64,000 nt of DNA from RPQJ01 sp963700045 (GTDB taxonomy: Bacteria > Pseudomonadota > Gammaproteobacteria > Steroidobacterales > Steroidobacteraceae): assembly GCA_963700045.1 (NCBI GenBank), contig CAVOWK010000010.1:18287-82286 (forward strand), given 5' to 3'. The notes below the pieces were generated by a model. That model saw only the letters and a list, made by a program, of their open reading frames with translations. It was not told the DNA's origin and searched no databases. Shown here piece after piece: positions 16,065 through 25,719 of this stretch. The number at the start of each line of letters is the position of its first letter. Within the stretch, counting starts at the first letter, position 1. The position numbers and the translations under genes were made by a program.

Positions 16065-17300
16065 ATGAAGCTCAAGCCGACCCTGTTTACCCTGGCGCTC
16101 GTCGCCGGCCTCGCTCTTGCCGGTTGCGGTTCCGACAACAAGGATGCCGCCGCCCCGGATACCGCCAGTGACGCTGCAACGGCAGTGGCTCCTGCAACCA
16201 CCGCAGCGCCCGCCACGGCGTTGCCACCCCCGCCGCAACTCAATGCCCGCAGCTTCATCGTCATCGACCACGAAAGCGGTCGCGTGCTCGCGGCGTTCGA
16301 ACCCGATGCACGCCAGGAACCGGCGAGCCTGACCAAGCTGATGACAGCCTACGTCGTGTTCCATTCGCTCAAGGAAGGCCGCATCAAGCTCGGGGACATG
16401 GTCACGGTGAGTGAAAACGCCTGGCGGCAGGCGGCGCCGAAGCTCGGCGGCTCAGCCATGTACATCGAGGTCGGCACGCAGGTCTCGGTCGAGAATCTGC
16501 TGCAGGGCATGATCGTGCAGTCGGGTAACGACGCGACGGTAGCGCTCGCCGAGCACGTGGCCGGCAACGAAGCCACCTTTGTGCAGATGATGAACACCTT
16601 CGCGAAGCGGCTCGGCCTCACGGGCACGCACTTCACCGATGCCGCGGGCATGCCCAACCCGGAGCAGTACATCACGGCGCGGGACGCGGCGCTGCTCGCG
16701 AACGCGCTGATCCACGAATTCCCCGAGTACTACAAGTGGTACTCGCAGAAGGAGTTCACCTGGAACGATATCACGCAGCAGAACCGCAATGGCCTGCTGT
16801 GGCGCGACCCGACGGTAGACGGAGTCAAGACCGGCCACACGAAGTCCGCGGGCTACTGCCTGGTCACCTCCGCGAAGCGCGGCGACATGCGGCTGGTCTC
16901 CGCCGTGATGGGCACGGATTCCATGCGTGCCCGCGAGGAAGCGAGCTCCGCGTTGCTCAACTATGGCTTCAACTTCTTCGAGACCAAGCGCATTTACGCG
17001 GCCGGCCAGCCGCTCACCACGATGCGCGTCTGGAAGGGCAAGCAGGACGAGGTCGGCCTGACAGTCGGTCGCGACCTCTACGTCACCAACCAGCGCGGTC
17101 ACGTGAGCTCGGTGAAGGCGGACTTCGAGCTGCCGGAGACGCTGATCGCGCCACTCGCGAAGAACAAGCCGGTCGGCAAGGCCAAGGTCGTCGTCGACGG
17201 CCAGACGATCGCGACCTACGATCTCTTCCCGGCGGCGGACGTCCCCGCAGCCGGCTTCTTCGGCCGCGCCTGGGACAGCCTGCGGCTGCTGTTCCACTGA
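16065..17300 (+). CDS. dacA: D-alanyl-D-alanine carboxypeptidase (PBP5/6 family), lipoprotein-like
   Basis: This enzyme removes the terminal D-Ala from peptidoglycan stem peptides. The 411-residue protein has the SxxK box in EPASLTKLMTAY, SGN in IVQSGNDATVALAEHVAG and KTG in VDGVKTGHTKSAGYC, then a PBP5 C-terminal beta domain and an amphipathic tail. The signal peptide ends LALAGCGSDN, a convincing lipobox, followed by a ~35-residue Ala/Pro/Thr linker. Lipid anchoring is unusual, as PBP5 is normally held by its C-terminal helix. It sits before dat, ybeD and lipB-lipA, matching the E. coli dacA-ybeD-lipB order. Confidence 0.95.
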   Translation: MKLKPTLFTLALVAGLALAGCGSDNKDAAAPDTASDAATAVAPATTAAPATALPPPPQLNARSFIVIDHESGRVLAAFEPDARQEPASLTKLMTAYVVFHSLKEGRIKLGDMVTVSENAWRQAAPKLGGSAMYIEVGTQVSVENLLQGMIVQSGNDATVALAEHVAGNEATFVQMMNTFAKRLGLTGTHFTDAAGMPNPEQYITARDAALLANALIHEFPEYYKWYSQKEFTWNDITQQNRNGLLWRDPTVDGVKTGHTKSAGYCLVTSAKRGDMRLVSAVMGTDSMRAREEASSALLNYGFNFFETKRIYAAGQPLTTMRVWKGKQDEVGLTVGRDLYVTNQRGHVSSVKADFELPETLIAPLAKNKPVGKAKVVVDGQTIATYDLFPAADVPAAGFFGRAWDSLRLLFH

Positions 17301-17313
17301 CGGAGCAGCAGCG

Positions 17314-18198
17314 ATGGCAGATCCGTATCCCACCTGCTGGCTGAACGGCGAGTACCTGCCGCTGGCCGAGGCACGAATCTCGCCGCTCGACCGCGGCTTC
17401 CTCTTCGCGGACGGCGCCTATGAAGTGGTGCCGGTGCATCGGGGGCGGCCGTTCAGGATGCGCCAGCATCTCGAACGCTTCGACCGCAGCCTGGCGGAAC
17501 TGCGCATCCGCAATCCGCTGCCGCTGGCGGGCTGGGTCGAGGTGACGAACACGCTGGTCGCCGCGGCCAACGCAACCGAGCTGCTGGTCTACCTGCAGGT
17601 GACGCGCGGCATGGAATACGGCCGCAACCACCTGTTTCCGCCCGCGACGGTCGCACCAACGGGATTCGCATTCGTCAGCCCGTACCCGCAACCGGCGCAG
17701 GCGCTGCTCGAACGCGGCCTCGCCGGCGTCACGCTCGAGGACACGCGCTGGGCGCGTTGCGACATCAAGTCGGTCGCGCTGCTCGCAAACGTGCTGCTGC
17801 GCCAGGAAGCACAGGACAAGGGCGGTTCCGAAGCCATCCTCACCCGGGATGGGAGGGTGACCGAAGGCTCCTCCAGCACGGTCTTTATCGTGCGCGACGG
17901 CAGACTGGTCACGCCACCCAACGACCACAGCATCCTGCCGGGCACCTCGCGTGATGCGGTGATCGAACTCGCGGCGGGTTGGCTGCCAGTCGAGATCCGC
18001 ACGTTCAGCGTCGACGAAATGCGCTCGGCGTCCGAAGTCTGGATCGCGTCTGCGGGTCGCGGCGTGCTGCCTGTCACCTCGGTGGACGGCAAGGCCGTCG
18101 GCACCGGGGCACCGGGCGCGACGTGGCTGTCGATGTATGCACGGCTGCAGCAGCACCTCGACGCGATCGCCGCACGGCCGCCACTGGTGGACGCGTGA
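17314..18198 (+). CDS. dat: D-amino acid aminotransferase (class IV PLP)
   Basis: A fold-type IV PLP aminotransferase of 294 residues, most likely making D-Glu or D-Ala for the cell wall. It shows RISPLDRGFLFADGAYEV, the region before the catalytic lysine. The lysine itself is in ARCDIKSVALLANVL, then AILTRDGRVTEGSSSTVF and HSILPGTSRD bind the cofactor phosphate. GGAG is placed 10 bases before the ATG. It lies 13 bases after dacA and overlaps ybeD by 4 bases, which supports a cell-wall role. A branched-chain transaminase is the other family option, but the context argues for D-amino acids. Confidence 0.9.
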   Translation: MADPYPTCWLNGEYLPLAEARISPLDRGFLFADGAYEVVPVHRGRPFRMRQHLERFDRSLAELRIRNPLPLAGWVEVTNTLVAAANATELLVYLQVTRGMEYGRNHLFPPATVAPTGFAFVSPYPQPAQALLERGLAGVTLEDTRWARCDIKSVALLANVLLRQEAQDKGGSEAILTRDGRVTEGSSSTVFIVRDGRLVTPPNDHSILPGTSRDAVIELAAGWLPVEIRTFSVDEMRSASEVWIASAGRGVLPVTSVDGKAVGTGAPGATWLSMYARLQQHLDAIAARPPLVDA

Positions 18199-18476
18199 GT
18201 GGTTCGCCGCCCGGGCCCGAGGAAACGCTGCTCAAGTTTCCCACCGATTTCCCGGTGAAGATCATGGGCCAGGCGTCGGACGATTTCCGCAGCCTCGTCA
18301 TGGGGATCGTGACGCGGCATTTCGGCACGCTCGAACCGGACCGCATCGAAGAGCGGCCCAGCAGCAACGGCAAGTACCTGTCGATCACGGTGACGGTGGT
18401 CGCCACCAGCAAGGCCCAGCTCGACGCGCTCTACATGGAGCTGACGTCCTGCAGCCAGGTGCTCGTCGCACTCTGA
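18195..18476 (+). CDS. ybeD: YbeD / DUF493 regulatory protein
   Basis: A 93-residue ACT-like DUF493 protein with LLKFPTDFPVKIMG and a C-terminal ITVTVVATSKAQLDALYMEL, the two conserved blocks of YbeD. It starts at GTG 18195, overlapping the dat stop (GTGA). The family sits between dacA and lipB in many Gammaproteobacteria and its function is undefined. Its 3' end overlaps the 3' end of the convergent lipB gene by about 46 bases, so the two transcripts have complementary ends. Confidence 0.9.
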   Translation: MSGSPPGPEETLLKFPTDFPVKIMGQASDDFRSLVMGIVTRHFGTLEPDRIEERPSSNGKYLSITVTVVATSKAQLDALYMELTSCSQVLVAL

Positions 18477-19150
18477 CGCTCCGCCTGGGCGCCGAACCCC
18501 AGCGCACGCAGCAGCTGCGGCGCCAGCACCTCGCTCACTTCGCGTACGCTGGCAGGGCCGCCCAGGTCACGGAGCTGTGTCATCTGCAGCCCGGCATGGC
18601 CACAGGGATTGATGCGCGCGAACGGTTCGAGGTCCATCGCGACATTGAGGGCCAGCCCGTGGTACGAACGGCCGCGGCGGATGCGCAGCCCGACACTCGC
18701 GAGCTTGCTCTCGCCGACATACACGCCGGGTGCGTCGCGCTTGCCATAGGCCTCCACGCCCCACTGCGCGACGGTCGCGACGATGGCGCGTTCAATGCCC
18801 TCGACGAGCGCACGCACGCCGAGGCCGAGCCGCGCAAGGTCCAGCAACGGATAGACGACGAGTTGCCCGGGCCCGTGGTAGGTGACCTGTCCGCCGCGGT
18901 CGATGTCGACGACGGGAATGTCGCCAGGCGCGAGCAGGTGCACCGCCTTGGCGTTCATGCCCATCGTGAAGACAGGTGGGTGCTCGAGAAACCAGATCTC
19001 GTCCGCTGTGGCAGCCGTGGCCTCGTCGGTGCGGCGCTGCATGGCGCGCCACGTCGGTTCGTAGTCGACGCGGCCGAGCCACTTCAGCGCCGGTGTCGAC
19101 AAGGCCGGCGGCACGCGCCGCGCATCGGTCGAGGCGTCGCGTTCAGCCAC
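18431..19150 (-). CDS. lipB: octanoyl-[ACP]:protein N-octanoyltransferase
   Basis: LipB moves octanoate from ACP to lipoyl domains, the first step of lipoate assembly. It has FLEHPPVFTMG, GGQVTYHGPGQLVVYP, KLASVGLRIRRGRSYHGLALNV and INPCGHAGLQMTQL, which include the catalytic Lys and Cys of the family. Two GTG starts are possible, 19165 and 19150. I prefer 19150 (MAERDAST), which overlaps the lipA stop by 8 bases. The product is about 239 residues. It is convergent with ybeD and overlaps its end. Confidence 0.93.
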   Translation of the reverse strand: MAERDASTDARRVPPALSTPALKWLGRVDYEPTWRAMQRRTDEATAATADEIWFLEHPPVFTMGMNAKAVHLLAPGDIPVVDIDRGGQVTYHGPGQLVVYPLLDLARLGLGVRALVEGIERAIVATVAQWGVEAYGKRDAPGVYVGESKLASVGLRIRRGRSYHGLALNVAMDLEPFARINPCGHAGLQMTQLRDLGGPASVREVSEVLAPQLLRALGFGAQAERQSATSTWLQDVSSM

Positions 19151-20189
19151 GCCTGGCCAGCCCACCTTCGGCGAGGCCTGCGTTGTTTCGCGCCAGCGCC
19201 TGCTCGGCGCGGTAACTCGAACGCACGAGCGGCCCCGACACGCATTCGACGAAACCGAGCCCGAGCGCGTGCTGGCGATGCCGCTCGAATTCCGCGGGGG
19301 TCACGAAGCGTTCGACCGCCAGGTGATTCACCGTCGGTCGCAGGTACTGGCCAAGCGTGAGCAGGTCCACGCCGGCGGCGCGCAGGTCGCGCATCGTCTC
19401 GAGGATCTCGTCGTCCGTTTCACCGAGGCCGAGCATCAGGCTGGTCTTCACCAGCACGTCGCCCTGCTCGCTGCGATGCCGGCTGGCGTGCGCGAGCACG
19501 GCCAGCGTCTGTTCGTAGGACGCGCGCGGATCACGCACGGGATGCGTCAGGCGACGCACGGTCTCGACGTTCTGCGCGAAGACGTCGAGTCCGCTGTCGA
19601 CGACCGTCGCGACGTCGGTCATCACGCCCTGAAAATCGGGCGTCAGCGCTTCGACTGCGGTTGCCGGATTGAGGCGCTTGATCTCGCGCACGCACGCGGC
19701 GAAGTGCGCGGCGCCGCCATCGGGCAGGTCGTCGCGATTCACCGACGTCAGTACCACGTACTTGAGCTGCATCAGCTGCACGGTACGCGCGGCATTGGCG
19801 GGTTCGTCGGCATCGAGCCAGCCACGCGGGTTGCCGGTATCGACGGCGCAGAAGCGGCACGCGCGCGTGCAGACCTCGCCCATCAACATGATCGTGGCGG
19901 TGCCCGCATTCCAGCATTCGCCGATGTTTGGGCACCTCGCTTCCTCGCAAACGGTGGCAAGGCGGTGTTCACGCACGGTCTGCTTGACCGTTTCGAAGCC
20001 GCGACCCGCCGGCATCGGTGCCCGCAGCCAGCCGGGTTTGCGGCCCGCAGGCGTCGGCGGCGCGCTCGCAGCGGCGGCCTTGATGCCGTCACGGATCGCC
20101 GTAAACCCTTGGGCCGTTTGGTATTTTTCGCCGCTCGAGGCCGCGGTCTTGGCGCCTGGAACGACCGGGATGCCTTTGAACTCGCTCAT
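19143..20189 (-). CDS. lipA: lipoyl synthase (radical SAM)
   Basis: LipA inserts two sulfurs into protein-bound octanoate. The 348-residue protein has the auxiliary cluster motif CEEARCPNIGEC, the radical SAM motif CTRACRFC, GGAAHF, and the terminal RSSYRAEQ whose serine binds the auxiliary cluster. A ~55-residue N-terminal extension, partly Ala/Pro-rich, precedes the conserved core. It is the upstream partner of lipB with an 8-base overlap and lies downstream of murU on the same strand. Confidence 0.97.
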   Translation of the reverse strand: MSEFKGIPVVPGAKTAASSGEKYQTAQGFTAIRDGIKAAAASAPPTPAGRKPGWLRAPMPAGRGFETVKQTVREHRLATVCEEARCPNIGECWNAGTATIMLMGEVCTRACRFCAVDTGNPRGWLDADEPANAARTVQLMQLKYVVLTSVNRDDLPDGGAAHFAACVREIKRLNPATAVEALTPDFQGVMTDVATVVDSGLDVFAQNVETVRRLTHPVRDPRASYEQTLAVLAHASRHRSEQGDVLVKTSLMLGLGETDDEILETMRDLRAAGVDLLTLGQYLRPTVNHLAVERFVTPAEFERHRQHALGLGFVECVSGPLVRSSYRAEQALARNNAGLAEGGLARRG

Positions 20190-20232
20190 GGGCGGGCATT
20201 GTACTTGCGGCGCGTTGGCGCGTCCGCGACGT

Positions 20233-20963
20233 TCACGAACGCAGTCGCGCGTTCAACGCAGCGAGCCGCTCCGCCGTGCCGATGTCGAGCCAGTCACCCT
20301 CGAACACTTCCACGCTGACGCGCCCGTTGACGGCCGCTGTACGCAGCAGCGGCGCGAGCTTGAAGCTGCCGTCCGCGCAACCGTTGAACAGCGACGGGTG
20401 ATACACGCCGAGTCCAGAGAACGTGCATTTCGGCAGCGCCGCGATCCTGCGCGCCACGGACGTGTCTGCCGCCGCTCCCGGCACGGGCTCGACCATGCGT
20501 CCCGCGTCGAACGCGAAATCGCCCTGGCGATTGTGCTCGGGATTCGGCACCAGCACGAGGTGCGCCTGGTCCTTGCCCGGCAGTCCATGCGCGTACTTCT
20601 CGCGCAGGTCAGCGAAGGGATACTGCATCCAGACGTCGCCGTTCAGCACGACGAACGGCTCGACGCCCATCGGGCACAGCAACGGCAACGCACGGAAGAT
20701 GCCGCCGCCCGTCTCGAGCGGCTCCGGACGCTCCGCGCTGTAGTCGATTTTCAGGCCGTAGCGCGAACCGTCGCCGAGCGCCGCCGGAATCTGCTCGCCG
20801 AGCCATGACAGGTTGACGACGACTTCGCTGAACCCGGCCGTCGCCAGCGCATAGAGGTGATGCTCGATCAGCGCCATGCCACCCACGTCGAGCAGCGGCT
20901 TCGGACGACTGAGCGTGAGCGGCCGCATGCGCTCGCCCTTCCCCGCCGCGAGGATCATCGCTT

Positions 20964-20967
<4 letters not shown>
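20233..20967 (-). CDS. murU: N-acetylmuramate alpha-1-phosphate uridylyltransferase
   Basis: MurU makes UDP-MurNAc from MurNAc-1-phosphate in the fosfomycin-resistant peptidoglycan recycling route. The 244-residue nucleotidyltransferase opens MKAMILAAGKGERMRPLT, with the G-x-G-x-R-M nucleotide-binding loop and KPLLDVGG, and has FVVLNGDVW as the metal-binding Asp segment and FEGDWLDIGTAERL near the end. The start overlaps the stop of amgK by 4 bases, the usual amgK-murU coupling. This separates it from generic glucose-1-phosphate nucleotidyltransferases. Confidence 0.92.
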
Positions 20968-22022
<1,055 letters not shown>

Positions 22023-22085
22023 GCGGGGACCCCGGCTGGGCTGGAATACGGGCAGGCAATAGTCGGATGCGGCGATTCGCGCGCA

Positions 22086-22093
22086 ATTATAAT
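22086..22093. promoter_or_regulatory. palindromic -10 box shared by divergent amgK and lptD
   Basis: ATTATAAT (22086-22093) is a perfect palindrome containing TATAAT on both strands. Reading right, the box ends 7 bases before the lptD ATG at 22101, which would put the start site at or next to the start codon. Reading left, it gives an amgK leader of about 58 bases. The -35 regions are weak on both sides. Confidence 0.5.
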
Positions 22094-22100
22094 CGTGCGG

Positions 22101-24404
22101 ATGACGACGCCGTGCTCTGGTTCCCCGCGCCTGCAGCAGGTGCTGCAGGCCACCCTGCGGAGGGCGGCGGCCTGCGCATGGCTCGGGGCCGCGACCGCCC
22201 AGGCGCAGGAGCCGTCGCCGGTGCCGGCACCCGCGCAGGCGGCGGCTGTCGCCGAACCGGCACGCGGCGACAGGTGCGCCGTCCAATCCGTCATCGACCC
22301 GCGCATCGAGGAACTGCTCCAGTCCGATCCGGACGACCCGCAGATCCACGTCACGAGCAATACCGGCGAACTCGGCCGCGCCGGCGATGCAGAACTGCGC
22401 GGCAACGTGCAGATCCGCATGGGCCAGCGCCTGCTGACGGCCGACCAGGCCACGATCAATGCCGAACGACGCAGCGTCGAACTGACCGGCGACATCGAAT
22501 ACCTCGACCCGCAGATGCACGTGCGCGGCAAGGGCGGCTCGTTCCAGGAAGGCGGCGTGGGCAATTTCGAAGGCGCCGAATTCGAACTGCGCGAACAGTC
22601 GGTGCGGGGCGCGGCGGCGAATGCACGATTCAGGCAATCTGGTCAGATCGGTCTCGAGGGCGTGCGCTACACGGCCTGCCCCCCGGGCAACGAGGACTGG
22701 AGCCTCGCCGCCGGCGCCATCGAGATCGACCAGAAGACCCTGATCGGCACCGGGCGCGACGTGCGCGTCGAATTCCTCGGCGTGCCGGTGTTCTACACGC
22801 CGTGGATCTCGTTTCCCGTCGGTGACCAGCGCAAGTCCGGCCTGCTGTTCCCGACGATCGGCAGCGGCAGCCGCACCGGCACGCAGATTGCCGTGCCCTA
22901 CTACTGGAACCTGGCCGAGAACTACGACGCCACGCTCACGTCGCGCTGGTATTCGTCGCGCGGTGTCCGGCTCGATCCGGAGCTGCGCTACCTGAGCGAA
23001 CGCAGCCGCAGCCAGCTCAACGTCGAATACCTGGTCCACGACCAGGAAACCGGCGAAGCGCGCGGCGTCATCGACTGGCGCCACGTCACGCGCTTTGCGC
23101 CCCGCACCCGGCTGCTGATCGACGCGACCGACGTGAGCGACAACGACTATTTCGAGGACTTCGGCGTCGGCTTCGAGGGCACGAGCGTCCAGTTCGTCAA
23201 TCGTTACATCGAGCTGCGGCACGACATCGCCGCATGGACGCTCAATGCCCGCGCGCAGGGCTACCAGGTCATCGACAACACGCTGGCCGCGGCGGACGAG
23301 CCCTACCGCATCGCGCCACAGCTGTCGGCGCTCGGGCGCTGGCGCGATTTCGCGGGTGGCCTGTCGGGCTCCTTGTTCGCCGAAGCGACCAATTTCCAGC
23401 GCGAGCTCGGACCCCAGGGGGTCCGGCTCGACGCCGAACCGTCGCTCGAATGGCGCGTCGACCGCAACGGTGGTTTCTTCGCGGCGGGCGCGGCTTACCG
23501 CTACACGCAATACCTGCTGGACGAGGTCGCGCCGGGTGCCGACGATGCACCGGATCGCTCGCTGCCGTCGGCCAGCCTCGACGCGGGCTTCACCATGGAA
23601 CGTGCGTCGGGCTCGCAAGGCAAGCGCATTCAGACGCTCGAGCCGCGGATGCTGTACCTGTACGTGCCGTACAAGAACCAGGATGACCTGCCGGTTTTCG
23701 ATACCGGCATTCCCGACCTGAACCTCGTGCAGTTGTTCCGCACCAACCGTTATGTGGGCCCGGACCGGATCGGGGACGCGAACCAGGTCAGCGTCGGCGT
23801 CACCACCCGCCTGCTCGACTCGAGCCGCGGTCGCCAGTACCTGAGTGCCACGCTGGGGCAGGCGTTCTACTTCCAGGACCCGCGCGTCGCGCTGCCGGAC
23901 GAGCCCGTGCGCGATCGCTCGACGTCCGACGTCGTGGCCGAGGTCGAGCTCAACGCGTACAAGAGCTGGAACGCACGCTTTGCCTACCAGTGGAACCCGG
24001 ACGAGACCCAGGGCGAGCGTTCCGAGACCTTCGTGCAGTACAACCCGACGCCGGGCCGGGTGATCAACGCGGGTTACCGGTTCCGGCGCGACCTGCTCGA
24101 GCAGGTCGACGTGTCGGGCGCCTGGCCGATCAACAACCAGTGGCGCGGCTTCGCGCGCTTCGTCTACTCGCTGCAGGAAGAGAACACGCTCGACCAGTTC
24201 CTGGGCCTCGAGTATTCGTCATGCTGCTGGGCCGTTCGCGTGATCGGGCGACGCTTCATCTCCAGCCGCTCGGGAGCTGCCGAAACGTCGATCGGCCTGC
24301 AGCTGGAACTGAAGGGTTTGTCCAGTGTCGGAGTCGACAACGAAGCTTTCCTGCGCGAAGCGATTCGGGGATACTCCTCGCCTGCGTCCGCGCCCCGACT
24401 CTGA
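22101..24404 (+). CDS. lptD: LPS-assembly outer-membrane protein LptD
   Basis: LptD forms, with LptE, the outer-membrane translocon that inserts LPS. The ~767-residue protein has a signal peptide ending around ATAQAQ, an OstA/LptA-like N-terminal domain (about 85-190), and a beta-barrel with FYTPWISFPVGDQRKSGLLF, the conserved signature. Cysteines (CAVQS near residue 60, CPPG near 195, SSCCW near 710) fit the disulfide pattern. ATG 22101 is preferred; GTG 22095 would add two residues. It is followed after one base by surA, whose product folds LptD. Confidence 0.94.
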   Translation: MTTPCSGSPRLQQVLQATLRRAAACAWLGAATAQAQEPSPVPAPAQAAAVAEPARGDRCAVQSVIDPRIEELLQSDPDDPQIHVTSNTGELGRAGDAELRGNVQIRMGQRLLTADQATINAERRSVELTGDIEYLDPQMHVRGKGGSFQEGGVGNFEGAEFELREQSVRGAAANARFRQSGQIGLEGVRYTACPPGNEDWSLAAGAIEIDQKTLIGTGRDVRVEFLGVPVFYTPWISFPVGDQRKSGLLFPTIGSGSRTGTQIAVPYYWNLAENYDATLTSRWYSSRGVRLDPELRYLSERSRSQLNVEYLVHDQETGEARGVIDWRHVTRFAPRTRLLIDATDVSDNDYFEDFGVGFEGTSVQFVNRYIELRHDIAAWTLNARAQGYQVIDNTLAAADEPYRIAPQLSALGRWRDFAGGLSGSLFAEATNFQRELGPQGVRLDAEPSLEWRVDRNGGFFAAGAAYRYTQYLLDEVAPGADDAPDRSLPSASLDAGFTMERASGSQGKRIQTLEPRMLYLYVPYKNQDDLPVFDTGIPDLNLVQLFRTNRYVGPDRIGDANQVSVGVTTRLLDSSRGRQYLSATLGQAFYFQDPRVALPDEPVRDRSTSDVVAEVELNAYKSWNARFAYQWNPDETQGERSETFVQYNPTPGRVINAGYRFRRDLLEQVDVSGAWPINNQWRGFARFVYSLQEENTLDQFLGLEYSSCCWAVRVIGRRFISSRSGAAETSIGLQLELKGLSSVGVDNEAFLREAIRGYSSPASAPRL

Positions 24405-24405
24405 G

Positions 24406-25719
24406 ATGCCCTTGAAATATAAGCAGTTTTTCGGCGTAGCCGTCCTGTTGTTCGCCGCCGTGGGCACCGTCCACGCCCAGTCCAATGACCTGAGCTCGTC
24501 CGGCGTGCTGCTGGACCGGGTCGCCGCCGTCGTCAACGACGGCCTCGTGCTGCGCAGCGAGGTCGAAAGGCAGATGTCCACGGTCAGCGCGCGCATCCAG
24601 CAGTCGGGCCAGCAGCTGCCGCCGCGCAACGTCCTGCGCCAGCAGGTGCTCGAGCGCCTCGTGCTGCAGGAGCTGCAGATGCAGCGCGCCGAGCGCCTCG
24701 GCCTGAAGATCTCGGACGAGATGGTGAACAACGCGCTCACCGACGTCGCCGCGCGCAACAACATCAAGTTCAGCGACATGCCGGCCACGCTCGAGGCCCA
24801 GGGCATCAACTATCGCGACTACCGCGACGAAGTCCGCCGCGAGATGACGCTGCAGGCGCTGCGCCAGCGCGACGTGCTCGCGCGCGTGTACGTGTCGCCG
24901 CGCGAAGTCGAGCAATGCATCGCGAAGCGCAATGCCGCGCCCGGCGCCGACAACGAGTTCAACCTGGCGCACATCCTGGTCGCCATTCCGGGCACGGCGG
25001 ACGAGAAACAGATCGCGGAGCGGACCTCGCGCGCGCAGGCCGTTTACGAACGCGCGAAGAAGAGCGAAGACTTCGCGCAACTGGCCATCACCTATTCCGA
25101 TTCCGGCACCGCGCTCGAAGGCGGTGCGCTCGGCTGGCGCAAGGCGGGGCAGTTGCCCTCGTTCGTCGCCGACATCATCCCCACCCTGCAGGCCGGTGAA
25201 GTGACGCAGCCGATCCGCACGCCCAGCGGCCTGCACATCTTCAAGGTGCTCGAGATCCGCGGTGGCCAGGCGCCGGCGCTGGTGTCGCAGGTGCATGCCC
25301 GGCACATACTGATTAAGCCCACGGAAGTGATGGACGACGAGACCGTGCGACAGAAGCTCACGCAGATCCGCGACCGCGTCCTGAAGGGCGAGAGTTTCGA
25401 AGCGGTCGCCTCGGTCACGTCCGAAGACCCGGGTTCGGCCGCAACGGGCGGCGACCTCGGCTGGGCTGGACCTGGCAGCTTCGTGCCCGAGTTCGAAAAA
25501 CAGCTGGATGCACTCGCCGAAAACGAGATCAGTCCGCCGTTCCGCACGCAGTTCGGCTGGCACATCGTGCAGTTGCTCGGTCGCCGCACCTACGACGCAA
25601 CCGAGGACATGACACGCAACCGTTGCGTCAGCCAGCTGCGCGAAGCGCGTGCGGACGAGGAAACGGAAATCTGGCTGCGCCGGCTGCGCGACGAAGCGTT
25701 CGTCGAATACCGGATGTGA
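24406..25719 (+). CDS. surA: periplasmic chaperone and peptidyl-prolyl isomerase SurA
   Basis: SurA escorts outer-membrane proteins, including LptD, across the periplasm. The 437-residue protein has a signal peptide ending HAQS, an N-terminal chaperone segment (VAAVVNDGLVLRSEVERQM), and two parvulin domains: one around residues 180-280 (LAHILVAIPG ... GGALGWRKAGQLP) and one around 295-395 (ARHILIKPTE ... GGDLGWAGPGSFVPEFE). It ends with the short C-terminal helix. It begins one base after lptD and overlaps pdxA by 4 bases. Confidence 0.96.
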   Translation: MPLKYKQFFGVAVLLFAAVGTVHAQSNDLSSSGVLLDRVAAVVNDGLVLRSEVERQMSTVSARIQQSGQQLPPRNVLRQQVLERLVLQELQMQRAERLGLKISDEMVNNALTDVAARNNIKFSDMPATLEAQGINYRDYRDEVRREMTLQALRQRDVLARVYVSPREVEQCIAKRNAAPGADNEFNLAHILVAIPGTADEKQIAERTSRAQAVYERAKKSEDFAQLAITYSDSGTALEGGALGWRKAGQLPSFVADIIPTLQAGEVTQPIRTPSGLHIFKVLEIRGGQAPALVSQVHARHILIKPTEVMDDETVRQKLTQIRDRVLKGESFEAVASVTSEDPGSAATGGDLGWAGPGSFVPEFEKQLDALAENEISPPFRTQFGWHIVQLLGRRTYDATEDMTRNRCVSQLREARADEETEIWLRRLRDEAFVEYRM

